From DASQHY01 sp036390175 (GTDB taxonomy: Bacteria > Acidobacteriota > Terriglobia > Acidiferrales > UBA7541): a stretch of DNA of 28,219 bases. Below are positions 1-6,846 of this stretch, piece after piece; the stretch's first letter is position 1; every line of letters starts with the position of its first letter. The notes under the pieces are model-generated. The model did no database searches. It was not told where the DNA came from and saw only the letters and a program-made list of their open reading frames with translations. The stretch covers positions 1-28,219 of the forward strand of contig DASWCG010000021.1 in NCBI GenBank assembly GCA_036390175.1, written 5' to 3'. The position numbers and the translations under genes are program-made.

Positions 1-153
1 GGCGGAGGCGCCGACTACAACGCAACCCGCAATATCGCCATCCGCGTGGTGCAGGCCGATTACATTCCAAGCCGCCTTGGCGGAAACTGGTTCCACGATT
101 TCCGCGTGGGCGCGGGCGTAGTGTTCAAGTTCGGCGGGTACCGCGAGAAATAA
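1..153 (+). CDS. C-terminal end of an outer-membrane beta-barrel protein (partial)
   Basis: Frame 1 is open from the first base to a TAA at 151-153, giving 50 residues of a protein that starts before the window. The tail alternates polar and hydrophobic residues, with strands around IAIRVVQADYI and FRVGAGVVFKFG, as in the last two strands of small outer-membrane barrels of the OmpA-like/porin-family type. The phrase RVVQADYIPSRL followed by a short turn and RVGAGVVFKFG is the usual ending of such proteins. The tail ends in YREK rather than a terminal aromatic. The ligand or role cannot be told from this fragment. Confidence 0.6.
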   Translation, partial: GGGADYNATRNIAIRVVQADYIPSRLGGNWFHDFRVGAGVVFKFGGYREK

Positions 154-232
154 AGACGTGGCGATGTGAGTAGCGCGGTCATCCCCAGGGCCGGTGCACG
201 TCGCCGGCTCTCGGGGTGACGGCGAAAGCCGC

Positions 233-1123
233 TCACCCGGCAGCTTTGGCGCTGGGAAGGAAAGAGGAGCGGTAGTCGCGCGCGTATTCATCGAAGGACA
301 CCGGGGCGTGGCCGGTGAGGAGCTCAACGTTGCGCGAGACGCGGCTGGCGGCGCCGCTGCTGTAATACTGAAACAGCTCGAGCATGGCGTCGGCAGCGGC
401 GGCGGTCATGCCGACGGAGATGACGGCCTTCTTAAAATCCGCTTCGGAAATATCCACGTAGCAGATTTCTCTGCCGGTGGCGTCGGAAAGTTTTTGCGCG
501 ATTTCTTCGTAGGTGAGCGCCTCGGGACCGGAAAGGTCGTAGGCTTGGCCGATGTGGCTGGTGTCGGTGAGCACGGTGGCAGCGACGCGCGCGAGGTCGC
601 GGACGTCAATGTGGCTGATGCGGGCGTCGCCCGCGGGAAGATAAAACGCGCCCTGGGCGCGAATCGTTTCGGAGTAAAACGTGGACAGGTTTTGCATGTA
701 GCCGTTGGGGCGCAGAATCGTATAGGGAATCAATGACGCGGCAATTTCTTTTTCCACGGGGCGGTGAATCCTGGCGAAGCTGAAAGCTTCGCTCTCCGCG
801 CCCCACACGGAACTCTTGACAAGCTGGACGACGCCGGCGCGTTTGGCTTCGCGGACGACGTTGAGCTCGAGCTCGGTCTGGTGCGGCACGTTGCCGGAAA
901 TCAGGAAGACGCGGTCCACGCCGCGGCCGTCGGGGCCAGCGAGGGCGCGCGCGATGGTCTCGGGCTTGGCGAAATCGAGCGCGACGCCGTCAATCCCTTT
1001 GCGCTGGGCGTCCTCGGCCTTCGCTAGCGTGTAATACGCCGCGCGAAATCTTGCTCCCAGGGTCTGCAGGCGCTTCACGATCTCCGCGCCAACCGTTCCC
1101 CCAGCTCCGGTCACCAGAATCAT
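233..1123 (-). CDS. NmrA-like NAD(P)-binding SDR family protein
   Basis: A 296-residue atypical short-chain dehydrogenase of the NmrA/YtfG type. The N-terminal Rossmann signature VTGAGGTVGAEIV (residues 4-16) has the GxGGxxG NAD(P)-binding pattern. The NmrA-like features SSVWGAESEAFSF and YTILRPNGYMQN follow in the order expected for the family, and the length is typical. Known members bind NAD(P)H and act as quinone reductases or redox sensors; the substrate here is unknown. The ATG at 1123 is preceded by GGAGA at a good distance, and a TATACT -10-like box lies on the minus strand at 1147-1152. The gene stands alone on its strand, with the outer-membrane gene converging from the left. Confidence 0.85.
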   Translation of the reverse strand: MILVTGAGGTVGAEIVKRLQTLGARFRAAYYTLAKAEDAQRKGIDGVALDFAKPETIARALAGPDGRGVDRVFLISGNVPHQTELELNVVREAKRAGVVQLVKSSVWGAESEAFSFARIHRPVEKEIAASLIPYTILRPNGYMQNLSTFYSETIRAQGAFYLPAGDARISHIDVRDLARVAATVLTDTSHIGQAYDLSGPEALTYEEIAQKLSDATGREICYVDISEADFKKAVISVGMTAAAADAMLELFQYYSSGAASRVSRNVELLTGHAPVSFDEYARDYRSSFLPSAKAAG

Positions 1124-1235
1124 GAGAGTCTCCTTCTCTGCTGTTCAGTATACTGCGAGTTAGATGAAAGGGGCAGGAACCGTGGTACACCGGGGCGGTC
1201 GAGCAGGTGGCGAGAAGCTGAGCGACGCCTCCAAT

Positions 1236-1775
1236 TCAGCCCGCGCGCGCGTTTGACGGATGCGCTCGGATCGTGCCGAACGCATCCAACGCGTTCTGAT
1301 AAATATCTTCCAGAGCCTCCTCGTTTTTCAAAAGTTCAAAGGAGATGAGCGAAGCCCCGAGCTGGGTTTCTATAACGCGAAGAATGTCATCGTGACTCTG
1401 ATTCTTCTGGCGGTAGGAAGCCGCTGATTCGGCCAATTGGCGCATTTCGTCAGGTGTCAGAAAGAGGAGGTGCTCGTTCGCAAGCAGAAAGCTGTGTGTG
1501 GCCAGTACGGCGGTGCGCTTGTTGCCGTCCTGAAAGGGATGGTCCGCAACGAGCGAATGGAACAAGGCTGCGGCCTTCTTTAGGATTGTGCCGTAGACGT
1601 CGGTTCCGAGCGCAGTTTGAAACGGCCGCCAAGCGGCGGATTCCAGCATCGGGCGATTAATGTATTCACCCGGGCCAACCGGCTCGACACCCGGCCACAC
1701 CACACCTACCGAGTAATCGTCCAAATAGATGATGTACTCTGGGGAGAGTATAAAGACTTCGCTATTCTTCGGCAA
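1236..1775 (-). CDS. doc: Doc-type Fic-domain toxin (death-on-curing family)
   Basis: A 179-residue Fic/Doc protein. Residues 79-87 read HPFQDGNKR, the full Fic core HxFx(D/E)GNxxR, including the catalytic histidine and phosphate-binding arginine. The upstream helix with KKAAALFHSLVADH is the standard Doc approach to this core. Known Doc proteins transfer phosphate from a nucleotide to EF-Tu and arrest translation; other Fic proteins transfer AMP. The protein is about 50 residues longer than phage P1 Doc, with a helical C-terminal extension. The only canonical start in the open frame ahead of the fold is a TTG at 1775, inside the last codons of the upstream small gene (14-bp overlap). This suggests translational coupling, typical of antitoxin-toxin pairs. 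No inhibitory (S/T)xxxE(G/N) helix is visible within the toxin. Confidence 0.85.
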   Translation of the reverse strand: MPKNSEVFILSPEYIIYLDDYSVGVVWPGVEPVGPGEYINRPMLESAAWRPFQTALGTDVYGTILKKAAALFHSLVADHPFQDGNKRTAVLATHSFLLANEHLLFLTPDEMRQLAESAASYRQKNQSHDDILRVIETQLGASLISFELLKNEEALEDIYQNALDAFGTIRAHPSNARAG

Positions 1776-1929
1776 GTCCGTTAAGCGTGTCGTAATATAT
1801 CGCCATCGAAAACACTACGGCGTCGTCCGGAGGAAGGCCGGCATCGGCGATCATTTTGCGAACCTTGGGCTCGTTCTGCCGAAGATTCTTTTGAACCGTC
1901 AGCAGAGCGCGCCGCACCTTTTCAGTCAT
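1762..1929 (-). CDS. Small protein overlapping doc, candidate antitoxin
   Basis: An ATG at 1929 opens a 55-residue frame ending in TAG at 1762-1764. It is preceded by AAGGTG at good Shine-Dalgarno spacing. The protein begins MTEKVRRALLTVQKNLRQ and ends YDTLNGLAEE, is predicted to be mostly helical, is basic in its first half and acidic at the end. Its last 14 bases overlap the TTG start of the Doc toxin, the usual geometry for an antitoxin made first and coupled to its toxin. It does not resemble the Phd/YefM fold, and I see no (S/T)xxxE(G/N) Fic-inhibitory motif. The antitoxin role is inferred from position only. Confidence 0.6.
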   Translation of the reverse strand: MTEKVRRALLTVQKNLRQNEPKVRKMIADAGLPPDDAVVFSMAIYYDTLNGLAEE

Positions 1930-2170
1930 AAATCACCTTCGTCCCACGCGAATCTAGGATAGCGCACAGGTGAGACAACGGCAAGCGGGGCGAATGAGAC
2001 GGTGGCAACATAGAACACGCCTCGGAACTTACTCTAGCCGGGCGCACGGGCGGGACTCGCCGCAACTGGGAAGAAGTTCACCGGGACGCAGACAGGCATA
2101 TCGCCTCAGGCCAGGGCCGCGAGTTCGCCAGCCGGCGTCGAGGAATCGCCACGCTCACTTCTGCCGAGGT

Positions 2171-2614
2171 CTATGCCGACGCCGCTATTCCCTGCTGCGC
2201 AGCGACGCCGAGGATTCCGGCGGCTTTGCGCGCCGCAGCGGCCGGCAGGAACACAATTGCGCCGAAGCGTCCGGAACCGGCGCTGACCGCCTGCACGGCT
2301 CCGACGTTGATTTTTCCCACGGCGAGCTTGGCCAGCAGGCCGGCGGCTGCGCCGGGACGATCTTCGCCCTGCACAAAGAACGCGGTCTGCCTCTTGCCGA
2401 GCTTGAGTTTGGCTTGCTTCGCGGCGGCCACAAGCGCGGCGGTGTTTTCGGGAACGAAGATGAGTTCGGCTTTCGTGGCGGTGCGCTGATAGCCCCAGAA
2501 CGCGAGCAGGTTCACGCCCGCGTCACGCAACACTCCCAATACGCGCGCTCCTTCGCCAACCTTGTTGGCAATCGTCAATGAGAATTGGTCTACTTGGCGG
2601 ACTTCTTCTGGCAT
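2171..2614 (-). CDS. Stand-alone tandem ACT-domain protein
   Basis: A 147-residue protein built of two ACT-like units. The first covers about residues 8-70 (FSLTIANKVGEGARVLGVL followed by GVNLLAFWGY), the second about residues 75-140 (TAFFVQGEDRPGAAAGLLAK followed by INVGAVQAV). The repeated pattern of strand, turn with D/G-x-P-G-A, helix and strand is the ACT fold, which binds amino acids or other small ligands. There is no fused enzyme, so a ligand-binding regulatory role is likely but the ligand is unknown. The ATG at 2614 has AGGAGGG upstream. The flanking stretch 1930-2170 between this gene and the doc antitoxin holds no convincing gene. Confidence 0.75.
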   Translation of the reverse strand: MPEEVRQVDQFSLTIANKVGEGARVLGVLRDAGVNLLAFWGYQRTATKAELIFVPENTAALVAAAKQAKLKLGKRQTAFFVQGEDRPGAAAGLLAKLAVGKINVGAVQAVSAGSGRFGAIVFLPAAAARKAAGILGVAAQQGIAASA

Positions 2615-2717
2615 GGCGCCCTCCTTGGCGAGACGTTGCCCCTATTCTACGCTAAATGCACGCGCCGCGCGCAAGCTTGCAAGCCTCGCCCTGCGTTGAC
2701 TTCCTGTGGCGCCCCAC

Positions 2718-2975
2718 CTAACATCCGGCCGGATGCAGATCACCGCCGCTGGACGCCTTCAGTGTCGCGGTACCTCCGTCAATGATACTTGCGGTTACGA
2801 CACCGGTCTTCGTATTGATGCTGGTGATAGCACAGCAGGGCTTGAACGGCTGGGGCATTTGCGCCGCGTTGGCCGCGACGCTGCCCAAGGAAAGCGCCAG
2901 CATGAGAAACACGAAGCCGAAAAGCCGGAAGTGGCGGGTCCCCGCGCCACGCGTTTCATTTTGAATCTGATTCAT
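2718..2975 (-). CDS. Small secreted cysteine-pair protein, possibly truncated
   Basis: An 85-residue protein with a clear signal peptide: a charged start, a hydrophobic stretch LFGFVFLMLALSLGSVAA and an AANA-AQ cleavage region near residue 38. The mature part has a CC pair (PFKPCCAITSINTKTGVVTA) and then a short strand-rich segment. A very strong AAGGAGG precedes the ATG at 2975. The end (SGGDLHPAGC) looks abrupt, and the conserved CCxIxxIxxxTGxVTA lead-in suggests a longer beta domain was expected, so the 3' end may be lost. The function is not recognised. The CC pair could bind metal or form a disulfide in the periplasm; that is a guess. Confidence 0.55.
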   Translation of the reverse strand: MNQIQNETRGAGTRHFRLFGFVFLMLALSLGSVAANAAQMPQPFKPCCAITSINTKTGVVTASIIDGGTATLKASSGGDLHPAGC

Positions 2976-3256
2976 GACTTTCCCTCCTCCTTATTCCGCC
3001 GAAGCTTAGGATGCCGCCACAATATAAGCTTTCTCCTGCCAGTCCCTTGCAGTGGCTTGTTCTAACCGGAGTGGTGCACTAGAATGGCCTTCCGCTGAAG
3101 TACTCTAAGCTCCACTTGGCCGATTTAGGCCTTCTACTACCATAAAAGGAGCAGGGTCTCAAGTCTGATTTGGTGCGCCGCACTGGCTTCCCTCCCTCAC
3201 GCTGGTAAGGACATTACGTGCGGCCGCCCAGGTACCCACGAATTCAGGCGCTTGCT

Positions 3257-3652
3257 TCACGACGGCTCCTTGAAATATTTCCGCGGCGGGAAAATTCCGC
3301 GGCGCAGCAATTCTTTGCCGACGGAGCGGCGTACCTGGTCCACCCACTGCGACCAGGAGTATTCAGAGAGGCCGAGGAAATGCCGCGCGCGATGATAGTC
3401 GGCGCCAGCCAGGTAGTAGACGCGGAAGAGCACCAGGCGCGAGGCCCAGCGCGGTGCATCGAGCGCCGCGGCGCCGGCTAGGGCGAAGTCGGCGACGTAT
3501 TCGGAAAGGCGCGGGCGCAGATCCGGCCGCCAGAGATATTTTTCGTTGCTGCTGGAGAGCTCGAAGGCGTAGAGCCCGCGCTTGGTCTCAAGAACTTCGC
3601 GAGCGCCTTTGTAAATCTCCCAGCAGATGTCGAAGGCGAATTCAGTCTTCAT
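3257..3652 (-). CDS. Phage-type HTH/sigma-region-like regulator
   Basis: The ATG at 3652 begins MKTEFAFDICWEIYKG and gives 131 residues; an upstream in-frame extension to 3745 is basic, low in order and probably not translated. The C-terminal half (YHRARHFLGLSEYSWSQWV, then a basic helix and a terminal PPRKYF) has the layout of a helix-turn-helix found in prophage proteins that resemble a short sigma region 4, where a WK/YH-RARR-LG start, a recognition helix and a final P-x-EYF are common. This match is from memory of the family pattern, not a search. It is the last gene of a three-gene minus-strand module with the two genes upstream, 139 bp after the replication-like gene. DNA binding is likely; its target is unknown. 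Confidence 0.5.
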   Translation of the reverse strand: MKTEFAFDICWEIYKGAREVLETKRGLYAFELSSSNEKYLWRPDLRPRLSEYVADFALAGAAALDAPRWASRLVLFRVYYLAGADYHRARHFLGLSEYSWSQWVDQVRRSVGKELLRRGIFPPRKYFKEPS

Positions 3653-3791
3653 GTTTGTAGTCCCGCGCCTTTTCTTCAAGGTCGAGCCTGGCCCAGACTC
3701 CTCCCTTTGGCGATGCCTGCGATGTGGCGGCGATTCTTTGGCCAACCGATGCGTTGGCCCTCACAATGACCAGATCGCGACGCGCTGCCGC

Positions 3792-4838
3792 TCACGGAGG
3801 AATCACGCGGCGCGCCGCTTCACGCCGGAGAATGCGTTCGAGCGCCTCGCGGCGAATCCGTCCCGTGGTCACCACGGGGCCCACGCCGACGCGCGCCCCC
3901 GGATGCGGCGAGCGGTTCGGCGCGAAACGCCGCGGGAATGTCCCCGCTTGCTGCGATGCCGTCTGACCCGCTGCCTTGGCGTCATTCCGAGGGTTGCCAG
4001 AAGCAGGCTGAGGGACCCCGGGCAATCCGGGGCAAGTCGCGGCGGTATGCGCAGCCTTGGCTGCGCTTGCCATGGCAATCTCTTGAGGCTGTGCCGGAAT
4101 TTTCGATGGCGGAGCTTGTGCTGAACGGGCCGGACCGCATCCAGACAAAAGGGAGCAAAGCTTTTCTTGTACATTCGTATGGGAGAAGAAAGTGCTCGGT
4201 GCTTTTCCAAGAGGCACCGAAGAATCGGGGATGGGTACCAAGTCCCAATCCACTTCTTCTTCCCTTCCCTTATCCAAATCCAAACCCTGTGCTTGAGGTG
4301 CCTCAAGGTAGCCGCTTGATGGAGGCTTGAGTTCGTCAGACCACGGGGAAGAATCCGATGCGCGCGAACCGCCCTGCCCCGCACCGCGCGTGTTTTCCCG
4401 AGTCACGAAGGACGAACGAGGAGTCACTTCGCGTTGCGGAATTTTGCTTTGCGAAAATTGGGCCATGAATGCTGCAAGCTCCGCTTTCGGAACGGGCGGT
4501 GCGAGCCGTTCCAGCCGTGCGCGCCATGATGGCGGCGGAAGGCGTCCCGGCTGGTCGCTTCCGGTCCAGTGCCCGTAGCGCTTTCCGCCCGCCTCCCAGG
4601 TAAAAAGCAGGCCGCGCGCGATGAATTCTGCGAAAACTTGCTCGACGCGTTGCAGCGTGAGCGCGTGGCGGATCGCCGCAACGCGTCCCCAGATCACGCG
4701 CAGGTTGGTCAACTCGAAGCTGCCGTTGCAGTCCGCCAGCCCGTAAAGCCAGGCGTACTCCGCCTGCGCCCACGGCCCGCACGCCGCGAGTTTGTCGCTC
4801 GACCACAAAGCATCAAAATCCAGAACGCGCTTCGGCAT
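3792..4838 (-). CDS. Replication-initiator-like phage protein
   Basis: A 348-residue protein with a strong AGGAGG before its ATG at 4838. The N-terminal 100 residues (MPKRVLDFDALWSSDKLA, then AEYAWLYGLADCNGSFEL and VEQVFAEFIARGLLF) read as a winged-helix domain of the kind found at the front of phage replisome organisers and DnaD/DnaT-like initiators. The known cue is a short 'is this resource ready' helix, a GSFE-type turn and an HWTG-like wing. The rest is proline- and alanine-rich and probably flexible, ending in a basic helix. Around 4100-4350 the base composition is less GC-rich than in neighbouring genes, which hints at transfer. No helicase or primase motif is present. The role in replication is inference from fold and neighbours. 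Confidence 0.5.
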   Translation of the reverse strand: MPKRVLDFDALWSSDKLAACGPWAQAEYAWLYGLADCNGSFELTNLRVIWGRVAAIRHALTLQRVEQVFAEFIARGLLFTWEAGGKRYGHWTGSDQPGRLPPPSWRARLERLAPPVPKAELAAFMAQFSQSKIPQREVTPRSSFVTRENTRGAGQGGSRASDSSPWSDELKPPSSGYLEAPQAQGLDLDKGREEEVDWDLVPIPDSSVPLGKAPSTFFSHTNVQEKLCSLLSGCGPARSAQAPPSKIPAQPQEIAMASAAKAAHTAATCPGLPGVPQPASGNPRNDAKAAGQTASQQAGTFPRRFAPNRSPHPGARVGVGPVVTTGRIRREALERILRREAARRVIPP

Positions 4839-4952
4839 GGCCTCCTCCTACTCAAATCTCGGTAGCACCGGCTGAATTCATCGCGGCGGAGTCGCGAGAC
4901 TGAAAGAAGTCTGTGCTGCCAGTTACGCTCCGCACATTTGCCCCGATAGATT

Positions 4953-5324
4953 TCAACGCAGAGCCATTCGATACTCCCACGCGGCATTCCGGGAGGCTTC
5001 GTCGTACTTCCAAGCGCTCACAAGACCCGAGGAATTGATTGGCGCCGGCGCGCGCCGGCGCTTCGCGACAATGTACCCGCCTCGGCGCGGGGCCCGCAGG
5101 GCGCGCAGTTGTGCGGCGATGCTGGGCTCGGGAAATCGAGTGAGCGCGGCAAGCTCGGAAAGCGTCAGCCAGGCGCCGCACTCGGCCGCCGAAAATAGAA
5201 TGTCGCACAGTACGTCGTGCTGGCTGCGCCAACGCTCGTGGTCCAATTCGTTGATGAAACCAGTGCCAAACGCGGAGTGCGCCATTGCGGGAGTACTCAA
5301 TCGTATTGGTTCGTTCTGGTGCAT
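4953..5324 (-). CDS. Small winged-helix phage-type DNA-binding protein
   Basis: The ATG at 5324 follows GAGGGGGA at good spacing and gives 123 residues; the longer frame to 5453 lacks such a site. Residues 45-85 contain LTLSELAALTRFPEPSIAAQ followed by LRALRAPRRGGYIV. This is the winged helix-turn-helix layout of small phage proteins whose recognition helix reads P-x-A-S-I-S-A-x-LRDLRK followed by a GG-Y-V wing. The protein leads the minus-strand module and lies 114 bp ahead of the replication-like gene, as such proteins often do in prophage early regions. It probably binds DNA as a regulator or origin accessory factor; the target is not known. Confidence 0.55.
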   Translation of the reverse strand: MHQNEPIRLSTPAMAHSAFGTGFINELDHERWRSQHDVLCDILFSAAECGAWLTLSELAALTRFPEPSIAAQLRALRAPRRGGYIVAKRRRAPAPINSSGLVSAWKYDEASRNAAWEYRMALR

Positions 5325-5582
5325 CCTGATCCCCCTCGACGAGACGCTTTGAAAACCCAAATTCCTGTGTCCCCCGATCCCTGAATAGAATTGATTGCTG
5401 CTCATCCGCGCGGCTGCGCGCAAGTCAGCGGCCATCCAGATTCCACCCGTCATTCATCGTCTTCAGCGGTCTCTTCTTGCGTCGGAGTGCCGCCCTCCGG
5501 TTCCGTGGCGGAGGCAGTGCGCGCGGGATCTTCGTATTCACCGGCACACGCGCTGCACGCGCGCTGCAGATTGGCCCTTTTT

Positions 5583-5601
5583 TCGTCCACAGTTTTCCAC
5601 A
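5583..5601 (+). other. Two tandem DnaA-box-like 9-mers
   Basis: TTTTCCACA at 5593-5601 fits the DnaA-box consensus TTWTNCACA exactly. TCGTCCACA at 5583-5591 differs from TTATCCACA at two positions. Their starts are 10 bp apart, one helical turn, in the same orientation. They sit about 260 bp upstream of the winged-helix gene of the phage-like module, where an origin of a phage or plasmid would be plausible. Two sites could arise by chance, so this is a weak call. Confidence 0.35.
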
Positions 5602-5638
5602 GCCCACGGTGTCCGGGCCCTATAATTCTGTTGCCGTC

Positions 5639-5668
5639 AATAACAGTACCTCTTAAACTAATAACAGT
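5639..5668 (+). repeat. Direct repeat AATAACAGT spaced by two helical turns
   Basis: AATAACAGT occurs at 5639-5647 and again at 5660-5668, 21 bp apart and so on the same face of the helix. The local DNA is AT-rich for this genome and a TATAAT lies just before it at 5621-5626. The pair lies 25 bp before the start of the rightward 100-residue gene and could be an operator for it, or part of an unwinding region next to the DnaA-like boxes. Confidence 0.4.
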
Positions 5669-5692
5669 GGGGCAGCCCTCTGGAGGAGTTGC

Positions 5693-5995
5693 ATGAGACG
5701 TTTTGACCCCCCGTGGGAGTTTCTGCGAACCGCATCGGTAAGCACCCTCGGCCACTTTGAGCTGTCGCGTTTGAATCACGCGGCGAACCTTCGCAAGGAA
5801 ATCGGCACCCTGCTGGATGAGTGGCTCGAGGAGTCCGTCTCTGCCCTGCTGGCGCGTTGGCTGATAGACCACCACCATTTGATTCGCGCTGCACCGGACG
5901 AGCGGGCGCCGGAAATCGCGTCGTTTTCCACGCAATTGATGGATTCGGTCGGACCCTCCGCGTCACGGGCTCGCCCGCGCAAGTCCGTTGCCTGA
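5693..5995 (+). CDS. Small hypothetical protein
   Basis: A 100-residue protein with GGAGGAG seven bases ahead of its ATG, which makes expression likely. The centre (NHAANLRKEIGTLLDEWLEE and SALLARWLIDHH) is an amphipathic helical hairpin without membrane segments or cysteines. I recognise no family. It points away from the phage-like module and could share the control region at 5583-5668. The C-terminal 25 residues are basic and low in order. Confidence 0.5.
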   Translation: MRRFDPPWEFLRTASVSTLGHFELSRLNHAANLRKEIGTLLDEWLEESVSALLARWLIDHHHLIRAAPDERAPEIASFSTQLMDSVGPSASRARPRKSVA

Positions 5996-6346
5996 CGGCG
6001 GTGACAAGCGCCCTTGCTGTAGTCCGCTGATTCGTTCGGGCCACGCATTGCGATTCTTTCCTTGGCCTTACTACGCCGCCTCCCTTCCGACCCTTTCTCT
6101 CCCGCGCGCCAGGTTGACTCATGTTTCAGTCACTTATGTTTCCGAATGTCGAAATAAATGAATATAACTTATAGGAATTAAGATGTAGAAAGTCTGGGAC
6201 GAACTTATAACAAGCGTGGCAAGGGCCAATCCAGACGCGGGCGATGAAATGTTGTGATGGCTGTCCAGGCAGGCCGAGCTATGAATCGGCGTGGAAAGGA
6301 CAAACCGCAGAGCGAAGATGGAAACTGAGGCAAGTCAGCGAAGGGC
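5996..6346. other. Non-coding gap with an AT-rich patch
   Basis: No credible gene was found between two converging genes. The stretch around 6120-6210 is strikingly AT-rich, with runs such as AAATGAATATAACTTATAGG, against a GC-rich background. No clear terminator hairpin with a T tract, tRNA or repeat was seen. It could be a remnant of inserted DNA or an untranslated RNA region. Confidence 0.4.
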
Positions 6347-6808
6347 TTACCTCTTCTTTGAAACGTCCTCCAGCAATTGGTCTTTGCGGTAAATGAGGGC
6401 GTTGATGTCGTACGTGGCGAGTTCAAATCCGTGGCCATGAGTAATTGCATCAGTGGGACATGCTTCGACACAATAGCCGCAGAAGATACAGCGTGAATAG
6501 TCAATGTTGTACACGCTAGCATAACGTTCGCCCGCGGAGATGCGCTGTGGATTACTATTCTCGGCAGCTTCGATATAGATGCAATTGGCGGGGCAAGCGG
6601 CGGCACAGAGAAAGCAACCCACACATTTCTCCAACCCGTTTTCATCCCGATGAAGAACGTGGATCCCGCGATAACGCGCCTGAAAATGGACCGGTTCGTG
6701 AGGATAATTCTCTGTGATGGGCTTGCGCCACAGATTGCGAAATGTGACGATGAAACCTTTGATCGACATGGCCATCGTTTCAGCGACTTCCGTGAGCATC
6801 GGTGCCAT
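6347..6808 (-). CDS. nuoI: NuoI-like 2[4Fe-4S] ferredoxin-type subunit
   Basis: A 153-residue protein matching complex I subunit I. It has the lead-in MSIKGFIVTFRNLWRKPITE and two intact cluster motifs, CVGCFLCAAACP and CIFCGYCVEACP, each CxxCxxCxxxCP. In complex I this subunit holds clusters N6a and N6b and passes electrons toward quinone at the cytoplasmic membrane face. None of the other nuo genes flank it. It lies 38 bp behind the YpdA-like reductase on the same strand, so it may be a second nuoI copy or a free ferredoxin serving that enzyme. The start is unclear: ATGs at residues 1, 4, 12 and 14 all lack a strong Shine-Dalgarno site, and conserved sequence begins near MSIKGF. Confidence 0.85.
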   Translation of the reverse strand: MAPMLTEVAETMAMSIKGFIVTFRNLWRKPITENYPHEPVHFQARYRGIHVLHRDENGLEKCVGCFLCAAACPANCIYIEAAENSNPQRISAGERYASVYNIDYSRCIFCGYCVEACPTDAITHGHGFELATYDINALIYRKDQLLEDVSKKR

Positions 6809-6846
6809 GACAAATCAGTCTAACAGAGCGTGTAGAGCCCCGCAAG

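Noticed and set aside
194..736. A 180-residue rightward open frame inside the SDR gene
   Set aside because: It is antisense to a clearly recognised NmrA-like gene, has a low-complexity Gly/Ala/Val composition and no ribosome site.
5450..5935. A 161-residue leftward frame over the DnaA-box-like region
   Set aside because: It is antisense to a gene with a strong ribosome site, lacks its own and has no recognisable domain; only its acidic tail looked protein-like.
6423..6440. A tRNA T-loop-like string GTTCAAATCC
   Set aside because: It lies within the NuoI-like coding sequence and no acceptor stem or anticodon arm can be paired around it.
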